A model generated the notes under the pieces. It ran no database searches. It was not told the origin of the DNA and saw only the letters and a program-made list of their open reading frames with translations. Made by a program: the position numbers and the translations under genes. From assembly GCA_963730285.1 (NCBI GenBank), contig CAVSQY010000008.1, positions 62,001 through 126,000 of the forward strand: a DNA stretch of 64,000 nt, in the 5' to 3' direction. Each line of letters opens with the position of its first letter. Position 1 is the stretch's first letter. This DNA is from JARDZU01 sp963730285 (lineage in GTDB: Bacteria > Actinomycetota > Acidimicrobiia > Spongiisociales > ZC4RG35). Of the stretch, positions 24,729 to 32,940 are shown one piece after another.

Positions 24729-25306
24729 GGAGAGAGATCATGATGCCCTCGAAGACTGGCCCGCTACTACCTCGACCACACGAACACTCCCACCGTCGGG
24801 GGGGAGAAACCCCACGTCAACCTGGTCTTGTGACCTCAACGCCCTCCAAAGGAGTAGCAGGAGGGTCACATGAGACCATCCCAGGACGAGTGTTGACCGT
24901 CACCCAGGTCAGAACCCTGGCCTGCGATGCTTCGGTCAGCCGGATCGTCTTGGGTGCAGCTTCGGAGATCATCGACATCGGTTGAAGAACCAGAGTCATA
25001 CCAGCAGCCCTACGTCGAGCGGTCATCACAAGAGACCGGCATTGCACCTGGAAGAAAGGATGCAACCGGCCCGCCCGGTGGTGTGACATCCACCACGACC
25101 AACACTGGGCGAACGGCGGGCAGACCGGCCTCCACAACTGCCGGCTCCTCTGCCGGTACCACCACACCCTCACCCACCAGCTAGAACAAACCACACGACC
25201 ACAGGATCGGCAGAGAAGACCACCGATTGGACGTCAACCCTGGATGAGCCGACCGATGCGAGATCTGTCAAGAGCCCGGTCGCCCGCCCTCGTCCGACGG
25301 GAGTGA
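24722..25306 (+). pseudogene. Decayed DUF222/HNH endonuclease gene (13E12 repeat family)
   Basis: Three frames of this stretch encode consecutive pieces of one known protein family. Frame A from about 24759 reads ARYYLDHTNTPTVGGEKPHV and then NLVL; frame B from 24832 continues DLNALQ; frame C reads LTVTQVRTLACDASVSRIVL up to an in-frame TGA at 24983-24985, where the family has Arg (CGA to TGA). Reading past this stop, the same frame gives the HNH zinc-finger nuclease core (CTWKKGCNRPARWCDIHHDQ then HWANGG, later CRYHH) to TGA 25304-25306. So there are two frameshifts, one nonsense codon, and the N-terminal two thirds of DUF222 are missing. It cannot be functional as one protein. Confidence 0.85.
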
Positions 25307-25335
25307 GACATCCGAAGCTTCAGATCGAGGATCAA

Positions 25336-25998
25336 TCAGCGCTTGGGAGGGGGATCCAGGCTGTCGACGGCTTTCGCCCAGCTATCCGGGAGCTCGACCG
25401 GGGAGGGGCGGGACATCAGTCTGAGGAAGAGATCGGACGCCGTGCCGGAGACCGTTGCCGTGGGCTCGCCGAGCTTGTAATCCCACAAACGCCCGGCGTC
25501 GGTGGCGTGCAGACGGATCGGCTCGATGTCACCCAGCCGGGGAAGCCACATCGAGGGGAACTCGTCGAGCCCGGCCAGAGCCACCTGTGGTAGGAGGGGT
25601 CGCTCCTGGCCGAAAGCCTGCTCGGCGTCCCAACGATGGACACCGGTCTCGATCAGCATCCGGTCCTCCCAGAAAGACAGAGTGCAGTTCGGGACGAATC
25701 CCCACACCGGCGTCGAGTCGTCGGCGGCCGCCAGGGCCTCCAACATCGCATCGAGTGTTGCCTCATACCAAACGACCGGGTCTGCCCCTTCGGGTATCGG
25801 GGGGGAGGCGACTCGCTCGGTGGGCAACTCGTTGCATATGAGCGTGGTGCGGCCATGGATAGCGGCCGTGTGTGTCACCAGATCGCCCATCGTCCAACCC
25901 GGGTATTGGGGAACCGGCCTTTCCGGGTCTCGTCGGGCCAGCTGAGCGATTCGGTCACCCTCCACCCGGATCGCGGAAAGCGTCTCAGCCGAGGGCAC
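25336..25998 (-). CDS. Maleylpyruvate-isomerase-fold, mycothiol-dependent family protein
   Basis: A 220-residue member of the DinB-like/mycothiol-dependent isomerase superfamily (the Actinobacterial TIGR03083 group). The N-terminal four-helix-bundle segment has RDPERPVPQYPGWTMGDLVTHT, where the His is the conserved metal ligand, followed later by ETGVHRWDAEQA with a further His. GTG 25998 is chosen because it precedes the family N-terminus; it overlaps the sucD stop by 14 bp. The reaction is unknown for most members. Mycothiol dependence is a family property that supports an actinobacterial origin. Confidence 0.85.
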   Translation of the reverse strand: MPSAETLSAIRVEGDRIAQLARRDPERPVPQYPGWTMGDLVTHTAAIHGRTTLICNELPTERVASPPIPEGADPVVWYEATLDAMLEALAAADDSTPVWGFVPNCTLSFWEDRMLIETGVHRWDAEQAFGQERPLLPQVALAGLDEFPSMWLPRLGDIEPIRLHATDAGRLWDYKLGEPTATVSGTASDLFLRLMSRPSPVELPDSWAKAVDSLDPPPKR

Positions 25999-26908
25999 GG
26001 ACCATCGCCTCACCCATGTCGGACGGGGTCTGTGCAATCACGATCCCGGCTTCGGTCATGGCTGCAATCTTGGCCTTTGCCGTGCCCCGGCCACCGGACA
26101 CAATTGCCCCGGCGTGACCCATGCGCTTGCCGGCAGGCGCCGTCGTGCCCGCAATGAACCCGGCAACCGGCTTGGACATCTGCGACGAGACGAAGTCGGC
26201 AGCCTCCTCCTCGGCCGTCCCTCCTATCTCGCCGATCATCACCACACCTTCCGTCTCGGGGTCGGCCTCGAACATGGCAAGCACATCGAGGAAGCTGGTG
26301 CCATTGACGGGGTCACCGCCGATGCCCACTGCAGTGGTCTGGCCCAACCCGATGGCAGTGAGCTGATGCACTGCCTCATAGGTGAGCGTGCCGGACCGGG
26401 ACACGACACCGATGCGGCCGCGCTGATGGATATAGCCGGGCATGATCCCGATCTTGCACTCGCCGGGCGTGATGACGCCGGGGCAGTTGGGCCCGATCAG
26501 ACGGGTGGGCTTGTCGGCCAGATATCGCTTGACTTCGACCATGTCGTCCACCGGTATCCCCTCGGTGATGGCGACGACCAAGGCGATGCCGGCCGACGCA
26601 GCCTCCATGATGGCGTCGGCGGCGAAGGGCGGGGGCACATAGACCACAGATGCGTTGGCTCCGGTCTCGGCGACAGCCTCTCGCACCGTGGCGAACACGG
26701 GCAACTCGACCGAGTAGCGGTCGGCCCGGCCGGGGACGCCGGAGTGATCGGTCTCGCCTTCGAACCCAACTGTCGTCCCGGCTCGCGACGGGTGAACCGC
26801 CCCAACCATGTTCGTCCCGTAGGCGATTGCCTTGTCGGTGTGGAACTGCCCTGTCTTCCCCAGACCTTGAATCAGAACCTTGGTTCCCTTGTCGACCAGG
26901 ATGCTCAT
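25985..26908 (-). CDS. sucD: Succinate-CoA ligase, alpha subunit
   Basis: Alpha subunit of the TCA-cycle enzyme that converts succinyl-CoA to succinate with nucleotide-triphosphate formation. It is 307 residues from ATG 26908, which overlaps the sucC stop (ATGA). The CoA-binding Rossmann domain has VLIQGLGKTGQFHTDKAIAYG and the ligase domain has GPNCPGVITPGECKIGIMPG. The phosphorylated His lies in the C-terminal part, in KRMGHAGAIVSGG. The longer open frame to 27094 is not family sequence. Confidence 0.96.
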   Translation of the reverse strand: MSILVDKGTKVLIQGLGKTGQFHTDKAIAYGTNMVGAVHPSRAGTTVGFEGETDHSGVPGRADRYSVELPVFATVREAVAETGANASVVYVPPPFAADAIMEAASAGIALVVAITEGIPVDDMVEVKRYLADKPTRLIGPNCPGVITPGECKIGIMPGYIHQRGRIGVVSRSGTLTYEAVHQLTAIGLGQTTAVGIGGDPVNGTSFLDVLAMFEADPETEGVVMIGEIGGTAEEEAADFVSSQMSKPVAGFIAGTTAPAGKRMGHAGAIVSGGRGTAKAKIAAMTEAGIVIAQTPSDMGEAMVRALG

Positions 26909-28128
26909 CGAGCCAGCTCCACGATCTTCTCTGCGCCGTCCTTGAGACTGTCGGCCGAAATCACATCCAGACCCGAGTCCTCGATTATCTGTTTGCCCAT
27001 GTCGACGTTGGTTCCCTCGAGCCGAACCACGAGCGGGACCTGCAAACCAACCTTCTTCACAGCTGCCACGATCCCTGAGGCGATGACGTCGCACCTCATG
27101 ATGCCGCCGAAGATGTTCACGAAGATCCCCTTGACGTTCGGGTCCCTCATGATGATCTGAAAGGCAGTCGTGACCTGCTCCTCGTCGGCGCCACCCCCGA
27201 CGTCGAGAAAATTGGCGGGCTCGGCACCGACGTGTTTGATGGTGTCCATGGTGGCCATGGCCAGACCGGCGCCATTGACCAGGCAGCCGATCGTCCCGTC
27301 CAACTTGATGTAGTTGAGACCTGACTTCTTGGCCTCGAGCTCGGCGGGATCTTCCTCGCTCTCATCACGCATGGCGGCCACGTCGGGGTGTCGGAACAAG
27401 GCGTTGTCGTCAAAGGCCATCTTGCCGTCGAGTGCCATCACCCTCCCATCGGTGGTCACGACCAGGGGGTTTATCTCGACCAGGTCCGTGTCCAGCTCGG
27501 TGGCCGCCTTGTCCAGCGCCTTGACGAAGGGGGCAAAATGCTTGCCTGCCTCATCGCTCAAGCCCAGCCCGAACGCCAGCTCTCGTGCCTGAAAGTCGGC
27601 CAGCCCGATGGCCGGGTCGATCTCTTCACGCAGGATCTTCTCCGGGGTCTCCTCGGCGACCTTCTCGATCTCCATCCCGCCTTCCGTCGACGCCATGACA
27701 ATGTTCCGACCTACAGCACGGTCGAGGAGGATGGCCAGATAGAGCTCCCTCTCGATGTCGATCCCCTGCTCCAGATAGACCCGGTTGACCACCTTTCCCT
27801 CCGGACCTGTCTGCACCGTCACGAGTGTCGAGCCGAGCATCTTGGAGGCAAGGTCACGGACTTCAGCCTCCGCCGCCTCAGGCCCACCTTTGATCCCGCC
27901 GGTGATGACATTGACTCCACGGACGTCGGGATGCTCCTTGAACGTCCCCTTGCCACGTCCGCCTGCGTGGATCTGCGCCTTCAGCACGACTACCGGACTA
28001 CCCGACTCATCTATCAACGGCCGGACTGCGACGACGGCCTCGTCGAGTGTGGTCGCCAGACGTCCGAGCGGGACCGGTATCCCCCTGTCGGCCATGAGCC
28101 GCTTGGCCTGGTACTCGTGAATCTTCAA
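26905..28128 (-). CDS. sucC: Succinate-CoA ligase, beta subunit
   Basis: ATP-grasp beta subunit of succinyl-CoA synthetase. It is 407 residues; the family norm is about 390, with small insertions. The start is TTG 28128 (then KIHEYQAKRLM), preceded by an AAGGGA ribosome binding site. The N-terminal ATP-grasp has KAQIHAGGRGKG, the C-terminal domain has NFLDVGGGADEEQVTTAF and GIFVNIFGGIMRCD, which hold the nucleotide and the CoA-side loop. Operon order is B12-binding gene, sucC, sucD, isomerase-like gene. Confidence 0.96.
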   Translation of the reverse strand: MKIHEYQAKRLMADRGIPVPLGRLATTLDEAVVAVRPLIDESGSPVVVLKAQIHAGGRGKGTFKEHPDVRGVNVITGGIKGGPEAAEAEVRDLASKMLGSTLVTVQTGPEGKVVNRVYLEQGIDIERELYLAILLDRAVGRNIVMASTEGGMEIEKVAEETPEKILREEIDPAIGLADFQARELAFGLGLSDEAGKHFAPFVKALDKAATELDTDLVEINPLVVTTDGRVMALDGKMAFDDNALFRHPDVAAMRDESEEDPAELEAKKSGLNYIKLDGTIGCLVNGAGLAMATMDTIKHVGAEPANFLDVGGGADEEQVTTAFQIIMRDPNVKGIFVNIFGGIMRCDVIASGIVAAVKKVGLQVPLVVRLEGTNVDMGKQIIEDSGLDVISADSLKDGAEKIVELAR

Positions 28129-28143
28129 TGGGTTCCCTTCTTG

Positions 28144-28539
28144 TCAGACCCTGGACGGGACATTTGCATCCACCCATGCCGTGATCTCATCCAGTGGCGC
28201 TCCGGGGGTGAAGATCACTGCCAACCCTGCATCGAGCAGGTCCTGGAAATCCGCCTCGGGGATCACACCTCCCCCGAACACCACCGTTTCCCCGGCGGAA
28301 CGCTCCTGCAGCTCCTCCACCACCTGGGGAAACAGGGTTCGATGTGCGCCGGACAACGACGAGAGCCCTACTGCATCGACATCCTCCTGGACCGCAGTCT
28401 CTGCGATTTGGGCCGGCGTCTGGTGTAGACCGGAGTAGATGACCTCGAACCCAGCGTCCCGCAAAGCCCTTGCGATCACCTTTGCCCCGCGATCGTGGCC
28501 GTCGAGACCTGGCTTGGCGATGAGGATCCTTCGAGGCAT
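28144..28539 (-). CDS. Stand-alone B12-binding subunit of methylmalonyl-CoA mutase type
   Basis: A 131-residue cobalamin-binding domain (131-135 depending on start; ATG 28539 chosen over TTG 28551). The B12 motif DxHxxG is seen as DGHDRG near residue 14, with the later GLSSLSGAHRTLFP and GGGVIPEADF segments that cradle the cofactor tail. As a separate polypeptide it must pair with a catalytic subunit encoded elsewhere. It lies 16 bp upstream of sucC, which handles succinyl-CoA, the product of methylmalonyl-CoA mutase. This makes a propionate or methylmalonate route likely and ties to the Co-type transporter at 3.7-6.2 kb. Confidence 0.9.
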   Translation of the reverse strand: MPRRILIAKPGLDGHDRGAKVIARALRDAGFEVIYSGLHQTPAQIAETAVQEDVDAVGLSSLSGAHRTLFPQVVEELQERSAGETVVFGGGVIPEADFQDLLDAGLAVIFTPGAPLDEITAWVDANVPSRV

Positions 28540-28566
28540 GCCGGCAGGCAAGGGTAGTGCGGTAGT

Positions 28567-29076
28567 TCAGGATCGATAATTCTGCTGGTCGGGGTGGGGG
28601 CCGGCAGGGCCAACATCCCCCTTGGGCATATACAGATCCCGAGGCGGCTCCAATCTCACCGGCTCCCAGGGGGTCTGATCGGAATCGCAGTCCCCCGCCA
28701 CCACCGATGTCGATCCCTCATCCACGGAAACCGAATGACATGTCATCTCGATTCGGAGAGGGGCGGTGGCCTCACGATCCTGGGTCCGGTCTTCGTAGAC
28801 CTTCACCAGGTTCGGCCCGATACGTCTGACGATGTCATAGACCGGATCTCCCTCTGAGGTGAGATGGGCAGCCACGATCTCGACGGCGCGGCCGACCGCG
28901 ACCGCATCGGAAAAACAGGATCGAGCATCTGGATCGTCCGCCAGACCGCAATAGGCCATCTCGACACCGCTCTCAGGTCTCGGATAACCCAATAGCCGTG
29001 AGGCGTACCCGGGTGGCGTGGCGGAAGAGCACGACATCACAAAGAGGACGAGAACCGTCAGCAGAGAGATCCTCAC
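28567..29076 (-). CDS. Hypothetical lipoprotein
   Basis: A 169-residue protein from GTG 29076, which overlaps the upstream stop (GTGA). The N-terminal hydrophobic helix ends in VMSC, an acceptable lipobox, so it is probably lipid-anchored outside the membrane. Two pairs of further cysteines (YCGLADDPDARSC and the TCHS/DCDS region) could form disulfides. A long frame to 29103 exists, but the shorter start gives a better signal peptide. No family is recognised. It is coupled to the membrane protein at 29073-29699. Confidence 0.6.
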   Translation of the reverse strand: MRISLLTVLVLFVMSCSSATPPGYASRLLGYPRPESGVEMAYCGLADDPDARSCFSDAVAVGRAVEIVAAHLTSEGDPVYDIVRRIGPNLVKVYEDRTQDREATAPLRIEMTCHSVSVDEGSTSVVAGDCDSDQTPWEPVRLEPPRDLYMPKGDVGPAGPHPDQQNYRS

Positions 29077-29699
29077 TGCTGAGCCAAGCGCCACTTTGCC
29101 CAATCATCGAGGTGCTCCAGCTGAAAGTCGGCGCAGGCGACATCACGCACGGGTGTCGCATAACAGACATCGTTGTATTCGATTGCCAGACCTTCGATCA
29201 ACATGAAGTTGGCAAAGCTGCCGTCTATCTCCGGATCGAGCGGGTAGTCGTCCCGATTGAAATTGGTGCTGATCACGGCCACCCGGCCTTCGTTCACCTC
29301 AAAGCTGACTGGGACCACGATCGGGTGACGATCGATGGCCTCATTCAGGTCGTTCGAGTAGGACATGTCGCAGGCGAGCAACGACCCGACCTTGTGACAA
29401 CTCACGATTCGGGCCTGCGCGCCGATGGCTCCCTGATAGCGGATCTCATCGTCGGGGATGTCGATCCCACGGGCGGCCGGGACAGACAGCAGAAGGCGCC
29501 TCGCCTCGGCCACATCACCACCAAACCATGCCGCAACCGTGTCGGCGACCAACTCCTGCTCGTCGAGAGGTCGAGAGCCCTGGTTGCCGAAGTAGACGAG
29601 AGTGGCGACTGCGACCAAGCCCAAAAGCACGACCCCGATCAGAGGCGCTCGTGAGCGGCGTTGCCGGGATTCGAGCGGACGATCAACCTCGACGCTCAT
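29073..29699 (-). CDS. Hypothetical single-pass membrane protein
   Basis: A 208-residue protein with a basic N-terminal stretch (ESRQRRSR), one transmembrane helix at about 19-37, then an extracellular domain with five cysteines including SCHKVGSLLACD and DVCYATPVRDVACAD. The regular spacing suggests disulfides in an exported domain. I do not recognise the family. Its stop overlaps the start of the lipoprotein gene by 4 bp, so the two probably work together, for example as an envelope pair. Confidence 0.6.
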   Translation of the reverse strand: MSVEVDRPLESRQRRSRAPLIGVVLLGLVAVATLVYFGNQGSRPLDEQELVADTVAAWFGGDVAEARRLLLSVPAARGIDIPDDEIRYQGAIGAQARIVSCHKVGSLLACDMSYSNDLNEAIDRHPIVVPVSFEVNEGRVAVISTNFNRDDYPLDPEIDGSFANFMLIEGLAIEYNDVCYATPVRDVACADFQLEHLDDWAKWRLAQQ

Positions 29700-29819
29700 C
29701 TGAGCCCAGCCAATAAAAGAGCCTGCAATGCCGAATCATCCCGCTTCGTCACCATCATGAGACCCCGCGCTGCCGCGTTGCCCGATTCTATGCGATGCCA
29801 ACTCCCCTAGCCTGGGGGC

Positions 29820-30917
29820 ATGAGCTCTTCCAATCTTCACGGGCTCGCCGCCGCCGGCGTCTCCGTCTGGTCGGATCAGATCTCCCGAGCCATGCTGGAC
29901 AGCGGTGAGTTGAAGCGGAGAATCGAGGAGGACGCCGTCACAGGTGTCACCTCGAACCCCACGATCTTCGCCAAGGCCATCGGCGAGTCGACCGACTACG
30001 ACGCTGATCTCGCTGAGGTGAAGGCGGCAGGGTTGCCCGACGAGGAGATCGTCAAGAGTCTCATGGCCACCGACATCCAGCGAGCCTGCGACACGCTTCG
30101 CGAGGTCTTCAACCGGACCGAAGGGCGCGACGGATTCGTCTCGGTTGAGGTCTCCCCCACTTTGGCAAGAGACACCGAGGCGACCATCGAGGAAGCCCGA
30201 GACTGGGTGAAGCAGATCGACAGGCGCAACCTGCTGGTCAAAGTGCCTGCCACCGCCGAGGGGATCCCAGCGATAAGACGCTTGATCGGAGAGGGCATTT
30301 CGGTGAACGTGACCCTGATCTTCGGGTTGGAGCGCTATCGCGGGGTGATCGACGCCTACCTCGGCGGTCTCGAGGACTTCAGCGCAGCCGGAGGCCGGTT
30401 GTCCGCCGTTGCCTCGGTGGCCTCTTTCTTCGTCTCCCGTTTCGATTCCGAGGTCGACCCGCGTCTCGAGGCCCTGGAGTCGGAAGATGCATCCTCGCTT
30501 CAAGGAAAGACGGCAGTGGCCAACGCACGGGCCGCATACGGAATCTTCCTCCGGGAGTTCGCCACCACCCGTTTTGGCCTTCTCTCTGGCAAAGGCGCAA
30601 GGCTGCAACGGCCGCTGTGGGCGTCGACTTCGACCAAGAACCCGGCTTACTCCGACCTCCTTTATGTCGAGGAGCTGGTCGCCCCCGACACGGTCAACAC
30701 GATGCCACTCGATACCATTGACGCCTATCAGGATCATGGAAGGCCCAGCCCCAGGGAGTTCAACGAATTCGACATCGAACAGGCCAACAAGGACCTGGCG
30801 CGATTACAGCACCTCGGCGTCGACTACCAGGAGGTGGTCCAAGTCCTGGAAGACGAAGGCGTCGAGAAGTTCACCAAGAGCTGGATCGAGCTCCTCGACC
30901 GGGTCCGTCAGGCCTGA
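29820..30917 (+). CDS. tal: Transaldolase
   Basis: Pentose phosphate pathway enzyme that moves a dihydroxyacetone unit between sugar phosphates. It is 365 residues, the actinobacterial long form. The N-terminal GVTSNPTIFAKAI segment and the Schiff-base lysine in NLLVKVPATAEG (about residue 140) are clear, as is the later RLQRPLWASTSTKNPAYSD. The 120-bp gap upstream holds no feature that I can define. It is read on its own, divergent from the hypothetical pair. Confidence 0.95.
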   Translation: MSSSNLHGLAAAGVSVWSDQISRAMLDSGELKRRIEEDAVTGVTSNPTIFAKAIGESTDYDADLAEVKAAGLPDEEIVKSLMATDIQRACDTLREVFNRTEGRDGFVSVEVSPTLARDTEATIEEARDWVKQIDRRNLLVKVPATAEGIPAIRRLIGEGISVNVTLIFGLERYRGVIDAYLGGLEDFSAAGGRLSAVASVASFFVSRFDSEVDPRLEALESEDASSLQGKTAVANARAAYGIFLREFATTRFGLLSGKGARLQRPLWASTSTKNPAYSDLLYVEELVAPDTVNTMPLDTIDAYQDHGRPSPREFNEFDIEQANKDLARLQHLGVDYQEVVQVLEDEGVEKFTKSWIELLDRVRQA

Positions 30918-30970
30918 TCCGACCATCGGCGGGGTGGAACCAACCCATCACTTCCGACGTCAAAAGATGC

Positions 30971-32152
30971 ATGAAGGTAGGCGTCGGCGTATTGGCACTT
31001 GCGATGCTATGCGCTGCCTGTGGTCTCGACACTGCCTCCCAAGTCGCCCCAACCTCCTCGACCGAGCTTCCCCGTCAGAGACCGGCCGGATCCGTTGAGG
31101 TCGTCATTACCGCCACACCCGTGGCTGGATCGGACGGATCGGTCGAATTGTGCCCGCCTGGCATGACCGGCAAATGCCCCGGCATACAACTCGACGGCGA
31201 GCTGCCCTCGGGCCTTTTGTCCGACGAGTCGACGACCAAATTGGTTCAGGTGACGGGTTGGTACGACGGCGCCGCCATCGTGCCAACCTCCGATCCCGTC
31301 GAAGTCGAGTATCCGCCTGCAGACCAACCTGACTTCTCATCGTTGTGCCCGGACATGAGGGGCACCGCATCTGTCAATCCTGACGATGCGGTCACGGAGG
31401 CCCTTGCCGACTACGTCGCCGATCGGGCCGACTATGCCGCCATGTGGTGGGATCCGGAGTCGGCAGTCATGACCGTCTGGTTCGTGGGAGACGACGTCTC
31501 CGACCAAGCTGGCGCGATCGCCGAGCTGGTGGCGGATGAGCCGGTCTGCGTGGCCGGTGGGGCGGCCTTCTCCGAATCCGAGTTGATGGAGGCAGCGGAT
31601 CTGCTCAACGGAGTGCGCGACAGCCGGGGACTGCCGCTGGCCACTTTCGGATATGCCGTAGGAGGAAGGTCAAATCGCATAGAGGTCCCTGTCGAAGGTC
31701 TGGACACACAGACCCGCCGGGCAATTGCCGATCTCGTGGGAGATCGTGTCGCCCTATACCCCTTTCTGGAGATTCTGGGATCGTCGCTCGCCGACCTTCC
31801 CGAGCCGGTCCCGGTAGTCCCGGGAGACGTCGAGTTGCTGACCAGCCGGGTTAGGTCCGGTGGGGGAATGCTCGCCCTTGGCCAATTCCGAGTTGAGCAC
31901 GATCCTGACCTGAACTGTGTCTACTTCCCGGGCGACGATTCAGGCGATGGCGGGCGCACTGTCCCCGTCTGGCCATTCGGATACTCAGCCACCGCTTCTC
32001 CGCTGACCATCTACGACTACGACGGCGAAATGATCGCTGGGGAGGGCGACACCATCGAGCTGGGCGGCGGGTTCGTCGATCTCGATTTCCTCGACCAAAT
32101 GGCCGGAGCCAACGCTTGTGGGGCCACCGGGGCCTGGATCGTCAACGTCTGA
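30971..32152 (+). CDS. Hypothetical lipoprotein
   Basis: A 393-residue secreted protein with a typical lipobox (LCAACG, Cys17 becoming the lipid anchor). The mature part is acidic, with cysteine-containing segments (VELCPPGMTGKCPG; DLNCVYFPGDD; ANACGATGA). No domain is recognised. It follows transaldolase by 53 bp and precedes the MBL-fold hydrolase by 18 bp on the same strand. Confidence 0.65.
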   Translation: MKVGVGVLALAMLCAACGLDTASQVAPTSSTELPRQRPAGSVEVVITATPVAGSDGSVELCPPGMTGKCPGIQLDGELPSGLLSDESTTKLVQVTGWYDGAAIVPTSDPVEVEYPPADQPDFSSLCPDMRGTASVNPDDAVTEALADYVADRADYAAMWWDPESAVMTVWFVGDDVSDQAGAIAELVADEPVCVAGGAAFSESELMEAADLLNGVRDSRGLPLATFGYAVGGRSNRIEVPVEGLDTQTRRAIADLVGDRVALYPFLEILGSSLADLPEPVPVVPGDVELLTSRVRSGGGMLALGQFRVEHDPDLNCVYFPGDDSGDGGRTVPVWPFGYSATASPLTIYDYDGEMIAGEGDTIELGGGFVDLDFLDQMAGANACGATGAWIVNV

Positions 32153-32170
32153 GCCGCCATACTCGAGGAA

Positions 32171-32815
32171 ATGATCCTCACTCGACTCGGCCATGCCACC
32201 CTTCTCCTCGAGACATCCGACGCTCGGATGCTCATCGACCCCGGCGGCTTCTCGGATCGCTGGCACGGGCTCACCGATCTCGATGCGATCCTCATCACCC
32301 ACCAACATTCGGATCACTTCGACAAGGACAATGTCACGCCACTCATCGCCACAAACCCCAAGGCAAAGGTGCTGGTCGAGCCGGCCGTCGTCGAGATGAT
32401 CACCAGCTCGGCAGCTCGCGCGGCACAGGTGAGCTCTTCGGTCGAGATCGGCGATTGCACTATCGATGTCGTCGGCGGCGACCACACGCTGATACACGAG
32501 AAGATCCCCAGAATCGGAAATGTCGGGTTTGTGATAACCGAGTCGGGGAGCTCCCGGGTCTTTCATCCGGGTGACTCCTACGGGACCGCGCCCGAAGGGG
32601 TGGACCTCCTCGCCCTCCCGATCACGGCTCCTTGGGCCAAGGTCGGAGAGACCATCGACTTCGCCGTCCGAGTCGGGGCCCCGAGGATGATCCCGATACA
32701 CGACGCCATCATCAGCCCGATCGGACGGCCCATCTACATGCGCATGTGCTCCAGCGTCATCGGAGACGAGATCGAGCTGGACGACCCCGAGGTCGGCCAG
32801 CAGTACACGCTCTGA
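32171..32815 (+). CDS. MBL-fold metallo-hydrolase (UlaG-like)
   Basis: A 214-residue metallo-beta-lactamase-fold enzyme. The dinuclear metal motif HxHxDH is seen as THQHSDHFD (residues 43-51). The N-terminal start with LGHATLLLETSDARMLIDPG, and later GGDHTLI and FHPGDSYG, fit the L-ascorbate-6-phosphate lactonase-like (UlaG) subgroup. Members hydrolyse varied substrates, so the function is open. ATG 32171 is 18 bp after the lipoprotein gene. Confidence 0.85.
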   Translation: MILTRLGHATLLLETSDARMLIDPGGFSDRWHGLTDLDAILITHQHSDHFDKDNVTPLIATNPKAKVLVEPAVVEMITSSAARAAQVSSSVEIGDCTIDVVGGDHTLIHEKIPRIGNVGFVITESGSSRVFHPGDSYGTAPEGVDLLALPITAPWAKVGETIDFAVRVGAPRMIPIHDAIISPIGRPIYMRMCSSVIGDEIELDDPEVGQQYTL

Positions 32816-32940
32816 AAGCGTCTACATTCCACGCCTGTGTCAGAACACGCCGACAAGGGCCTTGTCTTGGGAGCATCCGACCGAGCACCGGATCCTTGGT
32901 CGCTGACGAACGTTCCCTGGCCCGCATCGGTTGACGATCG

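Noticed and set aside
24722..24985. An 87-residue protein at the LexA box
   Set aside because: Its C-terminal half is the middle of the DUF222/HNH family and its N-terminal half is out of phase with that family; it is a fragment of the relic.
32915..32930. GAACGTTC as a second SOS box
   Set aside because: The two halves are adjacent with no 4-base spacer, so the LexA consensus is not met.
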